This document shows positions 40,867 through 48,931 of a DNA stretch of 64,000 bases, one piece after another. The number at the start of each line of letters is the position of its first letter. The stretch's first letter is position 1. Position numbers and translations under genes: made by a program. Location of the stretch: assembly GCA_016720595.1 (NCBI GenBank), contig JADKKI010000035.1:1-64000 (forward strand). The letters run 5' to 3'. The notes under the pieces are model-generated. The model worked only from the letters and a program-made list of their open reading frames with translations, was not told the origin of the DNA and made no database searches. Source of the DNA: Myxococcales bacterium (GTDB taxonomy: Bacteria > Myxococcota_A > Polyangia > Haliangiales > Haliangiaceae).

Positions 40867-41783
40867 GGCGCGCGCCTCCCGGCCCGCTGTCGCGATCCGC
40901 GATCCGCACCAGAGACCTCGGTCGAACTCCGCACCCGCAGCGGTGTGACCATCACGGAGCGATGCGCTCGGCAGACCACCGACTGCGAGATGCTGTCGGT
41001 AGCCACGCCGATCTGAGGAACTCTGTGCGTCCCGATGACGATCATGTCTGCGTCGTGAAGGCGCGCCTGGCCGATGATCGCGTCGGCTGGGTCGTGCGCC
41101 TCCATGGTGACCACGTCGCCCCCCGCACCGAAGCTGCGACCCACCGTCGCCAGTTCACCGCGGAGGGTTGGCGGTGCATACCTGTCGGTGCTGTGCACGA
41201 TGAGCAGCGATCGTCTCAGCTCGGTGGCGAGGTCCGCGGCACAGCGAATGACCGGATAGCCCGCCTCACGCAGGTCGGTCGCCGCGACGATCGTGTTCGT
41301 GGTCGTGCTCGAGCGAGTCACCAGCACCGGGACGCCGGCGCTCGTTGCGAGGGCAGTGACGAGCGACCCGCGGCATCCCTCGTACGGGGCGACGACGATC
41401 AGCTGCGCGCCGCACGCGATGGCCTTCGCGGCCACGGCAGGGACGAAGTCGCCGCAGATGACGTCAGCCGGACCTACACCCACGAGCAACCGCTCGTACC
41501 AGGGGGGGGAGGTGGGAACCATATCCACGGCTTGCTCGCAGGCCGCGATCGCCTCGTCCATCGGCAAATCGTCCGCGTCGGCTCGTGGATGGAGCGGCGA
41601 GGTGATCCAGGCGAGCTGAAGCTCGACGCGGAGCGCTCTCGCTAGCGCTGCGGCGCGCAAGAGGCTCTCCGTCGGACACCTGCTCGCATGTGACGCGAAC
41701 AGGATCGGTCTCGCGGTGTCCCCAGGATTGGACCGTGGGGTGTGCCTGGTGGGCCGATGTCGAGAACTGACGATCGTGTACAT
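40863..41783 (-). CDS. Tandem universal stress protein
   Basis: A 306-aa protein with two UspA-like domains. The first starts RPILFASHASRCPTESLLRAA and continues AIACGAQLIVVAPYEGCRG with VPVLVTRSS; the second starts NTIVAATDLREAGYPVIRCA and ends ADMIVIGTHRVPQIGVATDSISQSVV and SVMVTPLRVR. The last loops resemble the ATP-binding G-x2-G-x9-G-S/T motif only partly, so nucleotide binding is uncertain. It belongs to a stress-related stretch with HPF, DUF389 and the antiporter. Confidence 0.85.
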   Translation of the reverse strand: MYTIVSSRHRPTRHTPRSNPGDTARPILFASHASRCPTESLLRAAALARALRVELQLAWITSPLHPRADADDLPMDEAIAACEQAVDMVPTSPPWYERLLVGVGPADVICGDFVPAVAAKAIACGAQLIVVAPYEGCRGSLVTALATSAGVPVLVTRSSTTTNTIVAATDLREAGYPVIRCAADLATELRRSLLIVHSTDRYAPPTLRGELATVGRSFGAGGDVVTMEAHDPADAIIGQARLHDADMIVIGTHRVPQIGVATDSISQSVVCRAHRSVMVTPLRVRSSTEVSGADRGSRQRAGRRAP

Positions 41784-42196
41784 GGATCTCTCCGGACAAC
41801 CGGCGGCCCGACCGATCGTAGATCCTGCAGCGGAGTCGCTGCACCCATGCCAAGGATGTCCCGGCGCTCTCCGCTTCGCAAGAGGAATCGTTTGAGGTCA
41901 AAGCAATCCGCGATGGTTCAGACGACGAAGCGCTTCCCGATTCCGGGGGGCTCCGTGGCGACCACTCCAAGCATTGTGAGCGCCTTTGCTACAGGCCCCT
42001 CCGCCACGACGACGCCACCGTCTGGAGCGATCGTGCTTGGAGGTCCGCCCCATCGTGACTAGCTTGACGGTACAAACGAGACGACACGTTCATGGCGAAT
42101 GCCGGCCCGGACGGGAAGTGCACGGGGCATTCGCACGGCCTTTGAGCATCCGACCGGGAACCCCAGTAGCTGAGAGTGCGGGCACGAGGAGCCGTG
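41784..42196. other. Intergenic stretch without a gene
   Basis: Divergent region between the universal stress protein gene and the HPF gene. I see no credible protein frame and no RNA. It should hold both promoters. GAGGAG about seven bases before the HPF ATG is a good ribosome site. Confidence 0.4.
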
Positions 42197-42514
42197 ATGC
42201 AGATTCAGACAAATACTGACCACAACGTCGATGGAACCGAAGCCCTGGGCGCTCACGTCCGCGAAGTCGTGGAGGCTGCACTCAGCCAATACGCAGATCG
42301 GATCACGCGCGTCGAGGTCCACCTCAGCGACGAGAACGGCGCGAAGCGCGGCGAGAACGACAAGCGTTGCATGATGGAAGCGCGCCTCGCGGGTCGACAG
42401 CCGACGGTCGTCACCTGCAATGCAGGGACCGTGCATCAGGCGGTCGCCGGCGCGGCAGACAAGCTTCACCGATCGATCGAGAGCGCGCTGGGGCGAGTCT
42501 CGGACCTCCGGTAG
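42197..42514 (+). CDS. HPF/RaiA family ribosome-associated protein
   Basis: A 105-aa protein, MQIQTNTDHNVDGTEALGAH, with the beta-alpha-beta-beta-beta-alpha fold pattern of hibernation factors: YADRITRVEVHLSDENGAKRG and then KRCMMEARLAGRQPTVV, ending AADKLHRSIESALGRV. Members bind the 30S decoding region and silence ribosomes in stress. It has no long C-terminal dimerisation domain, so it is of the short type. The ATG at 42197 follows GAGGAG. Confidence 0.85.
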   Translation: MQIQTNTDHNVDGTEALGAHVREVVEAALSQYADRITRVEVHLSDENGAKRGENDKRCMMEARLAGRQPTVVTCNAGTVHQAVAGAADKLHRSIESALGRVSDLR

Positions 42515-42559
42515 TGGGTGTCCGCGCCACGCAGCTGTTCTCGCGCTCGAGCGACGCGA

Positions 42560-44278
42560 TCAAGGCGTCGAGGCGGATCCCTTCGATGCGGAGCCAGCGC
42601 CGCCCCCGGACGCGGATCCCTGGGCCTCGGGCACAGGAGCCGGCGCGCAGGCGCCCAGCACCGGTGTGAGATTCCAGCGGTCTCCACGGGTGATGGTCAC
42701 GTTGGGAACGTCCTGGAACGTGCGCTCGATCGTCTCGCGCACCGCTGTGGTGTTCGGATCCTCCACGACCGGGGGCTTACGCGGCTTGGAGGTGGTCGGG
42801 GGGGCGGGCGGCGCGACTACCACGATGCAGAGCGAGATGCCGCGGACCGGGCGGGCGAGCTCGACGGTCCTCAGCGCACGTGCGAGCCAATCGACACCGT
42901 CGGCGGCAGCGGCATCGACGACATCGAGCGTAGCCTCCACGACCAGGATCTCCTCGTCGGGAGCAAGGGCGTGCTGCAGGAGCTCTGTTCCCGACTCGCC
43001 GAGCGGAGCGCCGAGGTGGACGACCTGGACCCGCAGCGGGGATCCCGCTTCCATCCAGGCCGAGACGAGCGATCCCGTGCCGCGCTTTGGCCACACGCGT
43101 TGAGCCAGCTCGACGAGCTCCGCCGGCGTGTGATGGGCGAGGTCACGGATCGGCTCCGCGACCACGGGCGGAGGTAGCTCGTTGATCCGCGTGGCAAGCG
43201 CGCCGAGCGACTTCGCATCGGGGACCGCCCACACCGAAAGTCGCGGCTCGGCCTCGCCAAACCGCACGAGCGCCTCCCGGAGCTGCTTGTCGAGTTGCTG
43301 CGCCGCGCGGCTGTCACCGATGATGACGACTCGTACGGCAACGCCGTCGATCCCCATCTCGATCGACGACTGCGCCACCCGCGCCTTGGTCGTCGTCAGG
43401 AGACCCTCGAGCTCCCGCCGGATCTCGCTGCGGCGGGTCATCTCGCCGACCGCCCGGCGGAGCGGGACGAAGATCGCGGCGAGCAGGAGCAGCGGCAGCA
43501 CGAGCCTGGACACGACGCCGAGCCGCTTCGAGGCTCTCGAGACGCGACGGCCGAGCCGATACGCGACGCCATGAATGTCGGAGTCCGACTCGTCCTCGGA
43601 GGCCACGTCCACCTGCCCGAACCCGACGAGCAAGAACACGACGCCCGCCACGGTGATGATGCCGGTGATGTTCGCCGTGAACAGCAGCGCGGCGCCGCCG
43701 GCCATGCGCCACTCGCCGATGCTCAACGCATAGCCAGCGGTGCACAGCGGAGGCACCAGCGAGATCCCGATGCTGGTGCCCGCGGCCGTCGAGGCCATGT
43801 CGCTCGACGAGAACATCGCGGCGTACGCGCCGGCCAGGGCACACGCGGCCGCGACGAACAGGTCGATCAGGCTCGGCGCGGTCCGTGCGGCCAGCTCGCG
43901 CGTGATCTCGTGGAACGGCAGGAGCCACGAGATCGCAGTCGACGCGGCGACGACCGCGATGATGCTGACGACGGAGCGGAGCCCGGATCGGAACACCAGC
44001 GGCGACGAGCCCGTCGCGAGGCCCATCGCGAGCTCGACGATCGGCTTCATCAGCGGAGCGATCAGCATCGCGCCGATCACGACCGCGGTGCTGTCGAGCG
44101 CGAGCCCGAGCGTCGCGAGCGCCGCCGCCATCATCAGCTGGAGCCAGTAGCCGACGCCCGCGCCGGAACGCGGCTGCAGCATCGCTTCGAGGACCTTCGC
44201 GCGCGTGGCTGTTTCGAGCCCGAGATGCCGGGCGATCCAGTCCTGGCCCCGTGCGATCAAGGACATCGCAGTCTCCAT
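42560..44278 (-). CDS. DUF389 membrane protein with C-terminal extension
   Basis: A 572-aa protein. I chose the ATG at 44278 (METAMSLIARG); 44266 is an alternative. Residues about 30-260 hold the DUF389 membrane domain with its hallmark ALDSTAVVIGAMLIAPLMKPIVELAMGLA and GISLVPPLCTAGYALS. After a short helical stretch, the C-terminal 270 residues form soluble alpha/beta domains of unknown role and end in a Ser/Gly/Ala-rich tail. The function of DUF389 is not established. It follows the antiporter gene by 20 bases. Confidence 0.85.
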   Translation of the reverse strand: METAMSLIARGQDWIARHLGLETATRAKVLEAMLQPRSGAGVGYWLQLMMAAALATLGLALDSTAVVIGAMLIAPLMKPIVELAMGLATGSSPLVFRSGLRSVVSIIAVVAASTAISWLLPFHEITRELAARTAPSLIDLFVAAACALAGAYAAMFSSSDMASTAAGTSIGISLVPPLCTAGYALSIGEWRMAGGAALLFTANITGIITVAGVVFLLVGFGQVDVASEDESDSDIHGVAYRLGRRVSRASKRLGVVSRLVLPLLLLAAIFVPLRRAVGEMTRRSEIRRELEGLLTTTKARVAQSSIEMGIDGVAVRVVIIGDSRAAQQLDKQLREALVRFGEAEPRLSVWAVPDAKSLGALATRINELPPPVVAEPIRDLAHHTPAELVELAQRVWPKRGTGSLVSAWMEAGSPLRVQVVHLGAPLGESGTELLQHALAPDEEILVVEATLDVVDAAAADGVDWLARALRTVELARPVRGISLCIVVVAPPAPPTTSKPRKPPVVEDPNTTAVRETIERTFQDVPNVTITRGDRWNLTPVLGACAPAPVPEAQGSASGGGAGSASKGSASTP

Positions 44279-44298
44279 ACCACGACACCGCGAGGTCC

Positions 44299-45537
44299 CT
44301 ACTCCGAGCCGAGCCCGAGTCGACGAACGAGCGGTGCCAGGGTCAGGCCCTGCACGAGGATCGAGCACGCCACGACCGCGTACGTGAGGACCAGGATCGT
44401 ATCGCGCGTCGGGCCCTCGGGCAGGGAGAGGGCGAGGGCGACGGAGATGCCACCCCGCAGTCCGCCCCACGTCATGATCTTGATCGCGTGCGGCGACAGC
44501 GTGCTGCGCAACCTGAGGAGCGAGATCGGAATGGCGACCGAGACGAGTCGCGCGAGCAACACGAGCGGGATGGCCAGGCTCGCGGCGACCGCGAGCCCGG
44601 AGGTGACCTTGAGGCGCGTCGCCTCGAGCCCCAACATCAAGAACAGCACCGCGTTGAGGATCTCGTCGATCAGCTCCCAGAACAGATCCACGTGGTGACG
44701 GGTCTCGTCGGACATCGCGAGGCGACGGCCCTGGTTCCCGACGACCACCCCGGCGACGACCACCGCGATCGGCGCGGACACGTGCAGCCGCTCCGCCGCG
44801 GCGTAGCCGCCGATCACGAGTGCCAGCGTGATCAGCACCTCGACCGAGTACGCGTTGATGCTCCGCAACAGGCGGAATCCGACGTAGCCCAGCGCGAGGC
44901 CAAACACCGCACCGCCGAGGGCCTCGCGCGCGAACAACGCGGCGACGTCCCCGGCGCTCATGTCGCCGCCACTGGCGACGCCAAGGACGACCAAAAACAC
45001 GACCACGCCGATGCCGTCGTTGAACAGCGACTCGCCACCGATCTGGATCGCGAGCTCGGAGGGCGCCTTCGCCGACTTCAGGATCCCGAGCACCGCGATC
45101 GGATCTGTCGGCGAGATCAGCGCGCCGAACACGAGGGAGTTGGCCAGTCCCAGGTCATGCCCGAGCAGGATCATCATGCCGTAGGTGGCGAGTCCGACGA
45201 TCGCGGTCGACAACACCGTCCCGCCGAGGGCGAGTAACCCGATCGACCATCGGTGGGTAGAGAGATCCGTGAGGTCGATGTGCAGCGCGCCGGCGAACAG
45301 CAGGAAGCCCAGCATCCCGTGCAGCAGCGTGTGGCCGAAATCCGCCTGGGCGACGATCTGCTCGAGACGGGTCGAGTCGATGATGCCGGCGGCATCGAGG
45401 CCAACGATCACGAGCGAGCCGAACAACGCCATCGCCATCAGGCCGATGGTCGACGGCAAGCGCAGCACGCGTGCATTCAGGTACCCGAGCCCTGCCGCGA
45501 GCGAGAGGAGGATGGCTGCGAGTTCGAAGCTAGTCAT
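44299..45537 (-). CDS. CPA1-type Na+/H+ antiporter
   Basis: A 412-aa membrane protein with about 12 helices. The ion-binding segments are GALISPTDPIAVLGILKSA and GESLFNDGIGVVVFLVV (the N-D motif of electroneutral CPA1 antiporters). WGGLRGGISVALALSLP is the conserved Arg-containing helix near the end. It exchanges Na+ (or K+) for H+. It heads a two-gene run with the DUF389 protein. A remnant of a related gene lies at 14790. Confidence 0.92.
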   Translation of the reverse strand: MTSFELAAILLSLAAGLGYLNARVLRLPSTIGLMAMALFGSLVIVGLDAAGIIDSTRLEQIVAQADFGHTLLHGMLGFLLFAGALHIDLTDLSTHRWSIGLLALGGTVLSTAIVGLATYGMMILLGHDLGLANSLVFGALISPTDPIAVLGILKSAKAPSELAIQIGGESLFNDGIGVVVFLVVLGVASGGDMSAGDVAALFAREALGGAVFGLALGYVGFRLLRSINAYSVEVLITLALVIGGYAAAERLHVSAPIAVVVAGVVVGNQGRRLAMSDETRHHVDLFWELIDEILNAVLFLMLGLEATRLKVTSGLAVAASLAIPLVLLARLVSVAIPISLLRLRSTLSPHAIKIMTWGGLRGGISVALALSLPEGPTRDTILVLTYAVVACSILVQGLTLAPLVRRLGLGSE

Positions 45538-45635
45538 CGGTCACCTGGAGATCTCGTGCGAGGTGGATCCGGTGATCCTGCACGAGGCGAAGCTCAGTGC
45601 ACAACTGATCGCCTTCTGACCACCGTATCTACGCG

Positions 45636-45875
45636 CCGGCCGCTGTGGCACGCGTGCAAGCGGGCAGGACTTCGCCAGATCGGCTGGCACCAGCTGAGGC
45701 ACACCTTCGCGTCACACCTGGTGATGCGTGGCGCCTCGATGAAGGCCGTGCAGGAGCTGCTCGGCCACTCGTCGATCATGCCCATCTCGCGCCCGAGGTC
45801 GTCAACGAGACGGTTTGTCTCCTCGACGGACCGGGCAGAGAATGGGCAGAGAAGTCGAAAGCCGCCGCTAAGTAA
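45636..45875 (+). pseudogene. Tyrosine recombinase (phage integrase) C-terminal remnant
   Basis: The frame reads PLWHACKRAGLRQIGWHQLRH, TFASHLVMRGASMKAVQELLGHSSIM, which is the catalytic C-terminus of an integrase (H-x-x-R of the active site and LGH). Right after HSSIM homology continues in another frame: AHLAPEVVNETVCLLD then GREWAEKSK. The segment with the catalytic Tyr (T-x-x-Y) falls in the frameshift and is lost. The N-terminal two thirds are missing. It lies 12 bases from the tRNA-Ala 3' end, the typical place for an integrase gene. Confidence 0.85.
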
Positions 45876-45887
45876 CCGAACTTCGGG

Positions 45888-45960
45888 TGGAGATTAGGGG
45901 GATCGAACCCCTGACCTCGTGAATGCCATTCACGCGCTCTCCCAGCTGAGCTAAATCCCC
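45888..45960 (-). tRNA. tRNA-Ala (anticodon GGC)
   Basis: A complete cloverleaf: acceptor GGGGATT/AATCTCC with one G-T pair, D-arm GCTC-AGCTGGGA-GAGC, anticodon arm CGTGA-ATGGCAT-TCACG (anticodon GGC), variable AGGTC, T-arm AGGGG-TTCGATC-CCCCT, discriminator A. CCA is not encoded. Its last 20-plus bases are copied in R1 and R2, making this the probable attachment site of past integrations. Confidence 0.95.
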
Positions 45961-45977
45961 GGGTATGTGCGGGCTTT

Positions 45978-48269
45978 CTACCGGGGGCCCGATTTGGTGT
46001 CAAGCGTCCGCTGGCCCCACGCTTCCTGAGGTTGGGTACCGACGGCGAAGGTCAGGTGGTGGCCACCGAGCAGTTTATCCAGCGGGATCGAGGGGCTATC
46101 GAATGGGGCACCGTCGAGCTCGGCGTGATGGACATACGGTGCCTCGGGCGCCGCTTTGGGGGCGTCGATCTGGAGCGTGGAGCCATCGCGCAGGTGGAGG
46201 GTGATCGCGGGGAACAGCGGGGAGGCGATCGCGAGGTCGGCCGTGCCGGGCGTATCCGGATAGAACCCGAGCGCGGACCACACGTACCAGGACGACAGGG
46301 CGCCGAGATCATCGTTGCCGGGGAGGCCGCTCGGGAGGTCGGTGAACGTGTGGGTCATGATCCGGCGCACGACCTCCTGCGTCTTCCACGGCGCGCCGAC
46401 GTGATCGTAGAGGTAGGGCGTGCCGAACTGCGGTTCGTTGCCGATGTAGAAGTGCGGCAGGCTGAGGCCCGCGTTGAGCTGGAGGAACAGTGCATCGAGC
46501 CGCGCGATCGTTTGCTCGGGCCCTCCGAGCGCCGCCGCGAGACCGCGCGGATCGTGCGGGACGAAGAACGTGTACTGGGCGGCGTTGCCCTCGATGAAGC
46601 CGCGCTGAGAGCGGGGGCGGAACGGCACCTTCCACGCGCCGCTGGCGTGTCGCGGGCGGATGTAGCCGGTGGACGGATCGAACAGGTTCTTCCAGCGCAT
46701 CGAGCGGTGCGTGTACGCGTCGGCGAGATCGGCGTCGCCGAGCGAGCGCGCGAGCTGGGCGATCGCGAAGTCGGCGGCCGCGTACTCGAGCGTGACGGCG
46801 GCCGAGCCCCAGCCGCCTTCCGGATCGTTCGGCAGGTAGCCGAGGGTGTCCGCGAGCGCCTCGCGTGGGCGGACCGGCCACTGGTTGCAGGTCGCATCGC
46901 GGCGGGTGGCGAGGGCGAGGGCGCCGCGCGCATCGAACCCGCGGGCGCCGAACGCGTACGCGTTGGCGACGATGAGCGCGCCCGGATCGCCGACCATCAC
47001 GCCAGTCTCGTCGTTGGCGAGGGCCCAGCGCGGCAGCCCGCCGCACTGCTCGCCCGAGGTCACGAGCGAACGCACGATGTCGTCGGCGCGCTCGGGGTAG
47101 AGCAGGGTGACGAGCTGGATCCACGAGCGATAGATGTCCCAGCCCGAGAACGTGGCGTAGTGGGTGTAGCCGATCGCGCGGTGCACGGCGCCATCGAACC
47201 CGGTGTACTCGCCGGTGACATCCGAGGCGACATTCGGGTGGAGCAGTGAATGGTAGAGCGCGGTGTAGAACGTGCGGAGCGAACGGGCATCGCCTTCGGG
47301 GATCTCGATCCGGCCGAGCGCGTCGTTCCAGGTGCGCGCGGCCTCGGCGCGGATCTGATCGAACGTGAGGTGGTCGCGGAGAGATGCCTCGAGGTTGGCA
47401 AGGGCGTTGTGGGGGCTGACGTACGAGATCGCGATCGTCACGCCAACGGTCGTGCCGCTCGAGGTGTCGAACCGCAGCCACAGACCGGAGCGAGGTCCGC
47501 GAGCCTCGCGTGCGTTCGGTGTCCACGCATCGCCGCGCCACGAAGCGCTGTCGACGATCGGGTGATCGAACTCGGCGGCGAGGTGGATCGTGTAACCCGA
47601 GGCGTGGCCGCAGAACTTCTCGCTCGAGAGCGAGGCGGTGATCCGGTTGGGCGCCACGATGTGGAGCTCACCGCGCGTGACCTCTGCGGCATCGTCGGTG
47701 ACGGTCTTGCCGGCCTCGACGAGCAGCCCGGCCGGTGCGCCCACCGGGAACGCGATGCGCGCGGTGCCGGAGCGCGTGCGCGCCGAGAGCTCGACCTCGA
47801 TCCCCGAGCCGAGCTTGACGCGATAGTAGCCCGGGCTCGCGAGCTCGTCGGCATGGCGAAACGTGGCGGCGTGGCGCGCGTCGTACACGGCCTCCGCACG
47901 CGTCGGCACGATCGAGGCGGGCAGGAACGGGAAGTCGAGCATCGCCGGGCAGCCGGTGCCCGAGAGGTGCGTGACCGAGAAGCCGCGGATCCGCTGATCG
48001 CGGTAGTGGTAGCCGAACTCCGCGCTCGGCGAGGTATCCGGGCTCCACTGGATCATCCCGAACGGGACGGTCGCTCCAGGGAACACCGCGCCGCCGGTGT
48101 CACCGGGCGGCGGATCGGGTGCATCGCCGTCGTCCGTGCCGATGAACGGATCGACGTGGCGCACCAGGCCCTCGGCCGCAGGGTGCGGGTGCGTGGCCGG
48201 CGTCGGGCGATGGGCACGGTGCGGATGGCATGCCACCAGGGCCGCGACTGCGATCAGCGAGCGGCGCAC
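45978..48269 (-). CDS. GH92 alpha-mannosidase lipoprotein
   Basis: A 763-aa exported enzyme, GTG start one base after the upstream stop. The signal peptide ends ALVACHPH (lipobox). Family landmarks are VDPFIGTDDGD, GGAVFPGATVPFGMIQWSPD, GFSVTHLSGTGCP, HYATFSGWDIYRSWIQLVTLL, and GYLPNDPEGGWGSAAVTLEY, and the catalytic region GNEPQFGTPYLYDHVGAPWKTQ with DDLGALSSWYVWSALGFYPD. GH92 enzymes are Ca2+-dependent exo-alpha-mannosidases acting on glycoprotein glycans or fungal mannans. The length matches the family (about 750 aa). Confidence 0.95.
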   Translation of the reverse strand: MRRSLIAVAALVACHPHRAHRPTPATHPHPAAEGLVRHVDPFIGTDDGDAPDPPPGDTGGAVFPGATVPFGMIQWSPDTSPSAEFGYHYRDQRIRGFSVTHLSGTGCPAMLDFPFLPASIVPTRAEAVYDARHAATFRHADELASPGYYRVKLGSGIEVELSARTRSGTARIAFPVGAPAGLLVEAGKTVTDDAAEVTRGELHIVAPNRITASLSSEKFCGHASGYTIHLAAEFDHPIVDSASWRGDAWTPNAREARGPRSGLWLRFDTSSGTTVGVTIAISYVSPHNALANLEASLRDHLTFDQIRAEAARTWNDALGRIEIPEGDARSLRTFYTALYHSLLHPNVASDVTGEYTGFDGAVHRAIGYTHYATFSGWDIYRSWIQLVTLLYPERADDIVRSLVTSGEQCGGLPRWALANDETGVMVGDPGALIVANAYAFGARGFDARGALALATRRDATCNQWPVRPREALADTLGYLPNDPEGGWGSAAVTLEYAAADFAIAQLARSLGDADLADAYTHRSMRWKNLFDPSTGYIRPRHASGAWKVPFRPRSQRGFIEGNAAQYTFFVPHDPRGLAAALGGPEQTIARLDALFLQLNAGLSLPHFYIGNEPQFGTPYLYDHVGAPWKTQEVVRRIMTHTFTDLPSGLPGNDDLGALSSWYVWSALGFYPDTPGTADLAIASPLFPAITLHLRDGSTLQIDAPKAAPEAPYVHHAELDGAPFDSPSIPLDKLLGGHHLTFAVGTQPQEAWGQRTLDTKSGPR

Positions 48270-48270
48270 G

Positions 48271-48894
48271 TCACGAATCGCTCGACGACGGATCCTTCGG
48301 CGGCACGTCATCGGGGTGCATGTAGGCGGCCAGATCTTCGTCCTCGTCCTCGAAGCTGATCCCGCCCTTGCGGAGGCCGGGCACCGGCATCTGCTTGGCC
48401 TTCGCGGGCTCGGGTGGTGCATCGTCGACGGGCGGCCGCCACACGCGCTCGCCCGCGGGGCGCGAGGATTTCGGAGGCGTCCAGCGCGCGCCCGAGCCGA
48501 CCGTGCCGTCGTCGGCGCCGCGTCCACGCGCATCGAACCGCTGGCGAGACGGCGGCGTCGCCACCTCGTCGGGATCGTCGTGGGTGGGGCCGCCCTGGGC
48601 GTCGAGCTCGTCGAGGTGGCGGATCAGCTCGCGCGCCTCGGGCAGCTCGCCCAGATCGATCTCGCCCCGACGGATCAGATCGAGGACGAGCTCGCCGAGC
48701 TCTGCGAGGGAGTCCTGCCGCCGCCGCTGCTGGCGGGCATCGTCGAGCCGTGCACGCCCCTGGCCAAGGGCCTCGCCCACCGCGTCGCGCACGACGCCTG
48801 CTTGATGGAGGGTGGTCCGGAGCAGGGTGCCCAGCGTCCCCTTCAGCTCGGGAGGGCGGAATGCCCCGCCTCCACCGCGTCGCTTCTGTGCCAT
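48271..48894 (-). CDS. Hypothetical protein, helical and acidic
   Basis: A 207-aa soluble protein, MAQKRRGGGGAFRPPELKGT. Residues 20-90 are helical and include LAELGELVLDLIRRGEIDLGEL; the rest is low-complexity, Pro/Asp/Gly-rich and probably disordered, ending FEDEDEDLAAYMHPDDV. The first part resembles small helical domains of phasin-like or 'DUF' proteins, but I cannot assign it. It is followed directly by the GH92 gene. Confidence 0.6.
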   Translation of the reverse strand: MAQKRRGGGGAFRPPELKGTLGTLLRTTLHQAGVVRDAVGEALGQGRARLDDARQQRRRQDSLAELGELVLDLIRRGEIDLGELPEARELIRHLDELDAQGGPTHDDPDEVATPPSRQRFDARGRGADDGTVGSGARWTPPKSSRPAGERVWRPPVDDAPPEPAKAKQMPVPGLRKGGISFEDEDEDLAAYMHPDDVPPKDPSSSDS

Positions 48895-48931
48895 GGCGGC
48901 AGCCTAACACCTGGGCTACCGTCGGTGCTCG

